Shown: positions 60,561-64,000 of the stretch, piece after piece
Layout: each line of letters begins with the position of its first letter
How positions within the stretch are numbered: the stretch's first letter is position 1
Assembly (NCBI GenBank): GCA_937991535.1
Contig: CALKHN010000072.1
Coordinates: 1 to 64,000, forward strand
DNA from: an uncultured Sphingobacteriales bacterium
GTDB taxonomy: Bacteria > Bacteroidota > Bacteroidia > Chitinophagales > Chitinophagaceae
Direction of reading: 5' to 3'
Length of the DNA stretch: 64,000 nt
Notes under the pieces: model-generated
Database searches by the model: none
What the model saw: the letters and a program-made list of their open reading frames with translations, nothing else
Told to the model about the DNA's origin: nothing
Program-made: the position numbers and the translations under genes

Positions 60561-61904
60561 TGCTATTTTAAGCATTGTTCCCGTTGACGGTAATACCTTA
60601 AACCGGTCGTCAATCCTTTCATTCACTACCCACAAAATTTTTTTATCCATCTCAATAACCCAGACATTTTCCTTTTCAGTCAGCGACAATTTCTGATCAA
60701 TAAAAAATCTCGACAATTTCTTTTTCTTTTGCATTCCAAGCGGATAAAAATAATCGCCCGTTTTCCATTTACGCAACATTAGTGGAAATTCGATCCGTTT
60801 TAAATCTAAATACGCTATAGCAGGGGAAGCAGCCAATTCCGGTTTTTCTCCCCTCACCTCCCGGGTTGTTATTTTTAAATGTCCGCCTTCAAAAGCTACT
60901 TCTGTTTCACCTTCCCGGATCAATATCACTTGCGTATCTGTTAACGGCAAGGGGGAAATGACCAGCCAGTTCCGGTTCCGGAGTATCCTATGGGTTGGCG
61001 ACAGGATAAATTTTCCCGTTGCAGCACGTAAAAGCGCAATCGCATCGTTGGTTTGCTTTGGGGTAAACCCATATACCTTTATGATCTCAAAAAACACCGT
61101 TTTCAGAGGGATTACTTTAGAAAGCTTAAGCACAGGTATAAATACTTCACTGCCCCTTTCTTCCAGCAATTTTTTTTTGTGTGCTGTAATGGACTGAACA
61201 TACAGTAGTTCGATTTCCCGGAAACGGTCAATATTGGCAATTATATTTTCCCGGGCAGACGGATATATTTCCTGAATAACCGGAAGTACCCTGTGCCGTA
61301 AATAATTCCGGGAATATTTATCCAAATCATTGCTCGAATCTTTTACAAAACTCACCTGCCTTTGCTTTGCAAAAGCGATCAAATCCTGTTTCCCGGCAAA
61401 CAACAGGGGTCTTACAATTTTACCCGCCTGCGGCAGCATACCACTAATGCCTGCTATGCCTGTTCCCTTAAAAAAATTCATCAGCACTGTTTCTATATTA
61501 TCATCGGCATGATGGGCTGTAACGATATGCACCGATGTTCGTTCCCGGATCTCCAGTTCCGCTGCAAGTTCATAAAACCATTCATACCTCAATTCCCTCG
61601 CCGCTACCTGTATAGAAGTTCTATTTTGTAAAGCATATGCTTCTGTATTAAATCGCTTTAGAAATATTTCCTTCTCATATTGCTCAGCCAATCCTTTCAC
61701 AAAATGCTCATCCCGCTCACTTTCCTCTCCTCTCAGCTGAAAATTACAATGGGCTATAATAAACCTTAGCTTTGCCAGGTAGCACAGTTCACATAAAACC
61801 ACAGAATCCACACCCCCGCTTACTGCAAGCAACAGGAAACCGTGAGGGTGAAAAAGGTTTTCTTTTTCAGCATTCTTTTTAAATAATTGCAATAAATCAT
61901 CCAT
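60540..61904 (-). CDS. tilS: tRNA(Ile)-lysidine synthetase
   Basis: 454 residues. N-terminal PP-loop LLAVSGGVDSVVLCEL (SGGxDS), HCNFQLRGEESERDEHFV, VTAHHADDNIETVLMNFFKGTGI and SRNYLRHRVLPVI are TilS signatures; the C-terminal substrate domain (about 375-450) has LMLRKWKTGDYFYPLGM and KKKKLSRFFIDQK. It changes the wobble C of tRNA-Ile(CAU) to lysidine; essential. Confidence 0.95.
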   Translation of the reverse strand: MDDLLQLFKKNAEKENLFHPHGFLLLAVSGGVDSVVLCELCYLAKLRFIIAHCNFQLRGEESERDEHFVKGLAEQYEKEIFLKRFNTEAYALQNRTSIQVAARELRYEWFYELAAELEIRERTSVHIVTAHHADDNIETVLMNFFKGTGIAGISGMLPQAGKIVRPLLFAGKQDLIAFAKQRQVSFVKDSSNDLDKYSRNYLRHRVLPVIQEIYPSARENIIANIDRFREIELLYVQSITAHKKKLLEERGSEVFIPVLKLSKVIPLKTVFFEIIKVYGFTPKQTNDAIALLRAATGKFILSPTHRILRNRNWLVISPLPLTDTQVILIREGETEVAFEGGHLKITTREVRGEKPELAASPAIAYLDLKRIEFPLMLRKWKTGDYFYPLGMQKKKKLSRFFIDQKLSLTEKENVWVIEMDKKILWVVNERIDDRFKVLPSTGTMLKIALKSAQI

Positions 61905-61937
61905 AATTTCCTTTAAACCTCCTGGCGAAAATGCAGG

Positions 61938-62252
61938 TTATTCGTAATTCAGTTCTTCATAAGCGGCCTGTAATTCCTTAAACGCTCTTTGATTCCCCGA
62001 CTTTAGTGTCGCGGCCATGCCTCTTTCATACCAATTTCCGGCGGCTTCGATATCTCCGGTACGCTCTAACAACTTAGCCAAATGATAGTAGGAGCCTTCA
62101 TAATCAGGGTCATGCTCTAAAACACTCTCCAACAGCCTTCTTGCGTCGGTATCATTTTCTTTTTTAATGTATTCCAAAGCAAGCGCATGCTTTAAAAAAC
62201 TATCATCAGCCGATTTTTCTAACAATAGCAATAATGAATCAATACGTTCCAA
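61938..62252 (-). CDS. small tetratricopeptide-repeat protein
   Basis: 104 residues, about two and a half TPR units: FLKHALALEYIKKENDTDAR, LLESVLEHDPDYEGSYYHLA, KLLERTGDIEAAGNWYERGM. A cytoplasmic adaptor of unknown partner. It lies 33 bp upstream of tilS on the same strand, probably co-transcribed. The AT-only palindrome-like stretch just upstream (62,251-62,278) precedes its start. Confidence 0.8.
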   Translation of the reverse strand: MERIDSLLLLLEKSADDSFLKHALALEYIKKENDTDARRLLESVLEHDPDYEGSYYHLAKLLERTGDIEAAGNWYERGMAATLKSGNQRAFKELQAAYEELNYE

Positions 62253-62485
62253 ATTTTTAAAATTTTAAAATTTTTGGACAATTTGAACAATAAACAAAAT
62301 CTATCCTTAACACAGATTCACAATGGTTTATGACCTTTCAACTTAAAATCATCCTGTAAATCGTTTCAACAAATATCCTGATTTTTCATCTAAGTGAACG
62401 CTGATCCGATGTTCTGCTCAATAATTTGCATGTTTTTTGCTTTGTAGGTGATTTATTTAATAATCTGACCAATCCCTGAATTGCT
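62253..62485. other. divergent spacer between TPR and LRR genes
   Basis: 233 bp, AT-rich, beginning with a palindromic A/T run (CCAAATTTTTAAAATTTT, continuing to a GG). No gene and no clear TAnnTTTG box seen. Confidence 0.4.
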
Positions 62486-64000
62486 GTGAAAATACTTAGA
62501 TCCCTTATTTCCTGCTTATTCCTTTTAAATTGTTCAGTTTCCGCTCAGATAAATGCCGGGGATAGTCTAGCCTTAGTTGATTTATATTATAGCACCAATG
62601 GAGCTGGCTGGAAAAATAACACTAACTGGCTTAATAAAGAGGTAAGTGAATGGTTTGGTATTTCGGTAAGTGATAAGCGGGTTATTGGAATAAGCCTGGT
62701 TAATAATCATTTAGAAGGGACTCTCCCTGCTTCCTTAGGAAACCTTACAGCGCTCACCGGCATCTTTTTAAGCAATAATAATATAAGTGGAACTATTCCG
62801 GCCACCTTAGGCGATTTGCCCGTACTTAATTACCTTCATCTGAGTAACAATAAGATAAACGATCATATTCCTGATGCGCTGGGTAATGTTAAACCCCTCC
62901 TGGAACTCCATTTAAGCCATAATAAATTAACCGGAACAATACCAGAATCACTACGCCGACTTACCAACCTTACAGAGCTGATGTTAGATCACAACCAGTT
63001 AACAGGTGAAATTTCTGCGGGGCTTGGCGATACCAGGATCAGAAGATTAGACTTTAGTTATAACCAACTCAGTGGCAGCATCCCTGAAAGATTAGGGAGA
63101 ATCCGAAATCTCAGGGAACTTAGATTAAACAATAATCAATTAACCGGTGAAATACCATCCGGACTGGCGCCTGTTATATGTTATTTATTTGATCTAAGCT
63201 CAAATAATCTTACCGGAAGCATTCCTGCAGACCTGAGCAATAATAGCACTTTAGCTCATGTTAATCTCAGCAACAATGCATTGACAGGGCAAATTTCTTA
63301 TTCTTTAGGTAATATGTCTGGATTGCAATCATTAGAACTCGACAGCAATCAACTCACCGGGATCATACCTTCTTCATTTAAATACCTGACCAGGCTTGTA
63401 CATTTAAACCTTACGAATAATCGCCTTTCGGGCAGTATTCCTGTCGGGTTGTGCAGCTTGCCTGATTTGCAGGTTTTACAGTTAAGCAATAACCAATTTA
63501 CGTTTGAAGGGATGGAATGTGTAGGGAAAAAAAATAATATATCTTTATTTGCAAATTACACCTATCCTAATCAAAAAACGCTTACGCTTAATTATAGAAA
63601 TACCGAGTTGTCGCTTACGGCGGGAGGAAATCTTGCAAATAATACCTACTACATTTATAAAGACAGTGTTTTACTGGAAACGCTTACAGGAGACTCTACT
63701 TTTGCAGTAGCGGAAGGAGGAAAATACTGGGTAGAAGTTACCAATGATCTGGCTGATCAATTGACCCTTTACAGCAATCAGCTTGATGTAAGCAGCAACA
63801 TTATACTGCCGCTTAACTGGCTGGATTTTACTGCTGTGAATTGTTCAGACAATATTTGTTTGCGATGGGCTACTGAAAACGAACAAAATACGTCTCATTT
63901 TGAAATTGAAAGAAGTTCCGATGGAAAAAACTTTGAACAAATCGGAACCCGGGTGTCTGCAAATACACCTGCTAAACACAATTATGATGCAACAGATTAT
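62486..64000 (+). CDS. secreted leucine-rich-repeat protein, probable T9SS cargo (3' end outside window)
   Basis: GTG 62,486 opens a frame that stays open to the window edge (505 codons). Signal peptide (about 1-22, ending VSAQ), an LRR N-cap-like region (LVDLYYSTNGAGWKNNTNWL), then about eleven to twelve plant-type 24-residue LRRs with the NxLxGxIPxxLGxLxxL pattern (for example LTGEIPSGLAP, LSGSIPERLG). After residue about 350 comes a beta-sandwich-like region with LPLNWLDFTAVN and HFEIERSSDGKNFEQIG, typical of the segment before a T9SS sorting tail. Start is GTG because an in-frame stop lies at 62,477. Function is likely adhesion/binding. Confidence 0.85.
   Translation, partial: MKILRSLISCLFLLNCSVSAQINAGDSLALVDLYYSTNGAGWKNNTNWLNKEVSEWFGISVSDKRVIGISLVNNHLEGTLPASLGNLTALTGIFLSNNNISGTIPATLGDLPVLNYLHLSNNKINDHIPDALGNVKPLLELHLSHNKLTGTIPESLRRLTNLTELMLDHNQLTGEISAGLGDTRIRRLDFSYNQLSGSIPERLGRIRNLRELRLNNNQLTGEIPSGLAPVICYLFDLSSNNLTGSIPADLSNNSTLAHVNLSNNALTGQISYSLGNMSGLQSLELDSNQLTGIIPSSFKYLTRLVHLNLTNNRLSGSIPVGLCSLPDLQVLQLSNNQFTFEGMECVGKKNNISLFANYTYPNQKTLTLNYRNTELSLTAGGNLANNTYYIYKDSVLLETLTGDSTFAVAEGGKYWVEVTNDLADQLTLYSNQLDVSSNIILPLNWLDFTAVNCSDNICLRWATENEQNTSHFEIERSSDGKNFEQIGTRVSANTPAKHNYDATDY

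Overview
The window looks like a chromosomal segment of a Bacteroidota bacterium, probably of the Chitinophagaceae type. This rests on several things: TAnnTTTG-type -7 promoter boxes, an absence of obvious Shine-Dalgarno sites, a GSCFA protein, a DUF6807/PmoA-like protein, CapE/F/G-type sugar genes, Bacteroidota-style Wza/Wzc proteins, and a leucine-rich repeat protein with a C-terminal region typical of T9SS cargo. The genus is an inference; no rRNA or marker gene is present.

Region 1 (1-12,350) is housekeeping and accessory metabolism. It holds a small lipoprotein, tRNA-Lys(CUU), an HMG-CoA lyase followed by a GSCFA protein, and a YbbA/YbbP ABC transporter divergent from a TesA-like esterase (the same arrangement as in E. 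coli). It continues with a secreted rhodanese-thioredoxin fusion, a LemA/TPM/TPM cluster, a PmoA-like protein and a Tat-exported Gfo/Idh/MocA oxidoreductase. It ends at a strong bidirectional terminator (12,310-12,350).

Region 2 (12,378-26,599, all minus strand apart from an insertion) is a surface-glycan operon. Read in transcription order it encodes a GT2, a PglD/NeuD-like acyltransferase, an acyl carrier protein, an SDR reductase, two KAS III enzymes and a PglC-like initiating sugar transferase. Then comes a mobile element, then two ATP-grasp proteins, an OafA-type acyltransferase and a DegT aminotransferase. The set suggests that an unusual acyl group is built on a dedicated carrier protein and placed on an amino sugar. 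The mobile element is an IS1595-family transposon of 3,948 bp (17,053-21,000) with 24-bp inverted ends, perfect 8-bp target duplications and several passenger genes, among them a membrane-anchored PD-(D/E)xK nuclease.

Region 3 (27,117-40,929, plus strand) is a Wzx/Wzy-type polysaccharide module. It carries Wza, Wzc, flippase, polymerase, UDP-GlcNAc 2-epimerase, glycosyltransferases, an acyltransferase, and CapE-CapF-CapG for UDP-L-FucNAc. An internally deleted pseudogene lies between capE and capF.

Region 4 (41,005-59,299, plus strand) is a second complete module. It has another Wza-Wzc pair, UDP-glucuronate 4-epimerase, flippase, pyruvyl transferase, polymerase, four GT4 enzymes, two paralogous secreted proteins of unknown activity, a DegT aminotransferase and a second initiating sugar transferase. 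The two wza-wzc pairs share a 3,067-bp tract that appears identical, 13,888 bp apart, while their 5' ends differ.

Region 5 (59,380-64,000) returns to housekeeping: RlmH, a rhomboid protease, TilS, a TPR protein, and the first 505 codons of a secreted LRR protein cut by the window edge.
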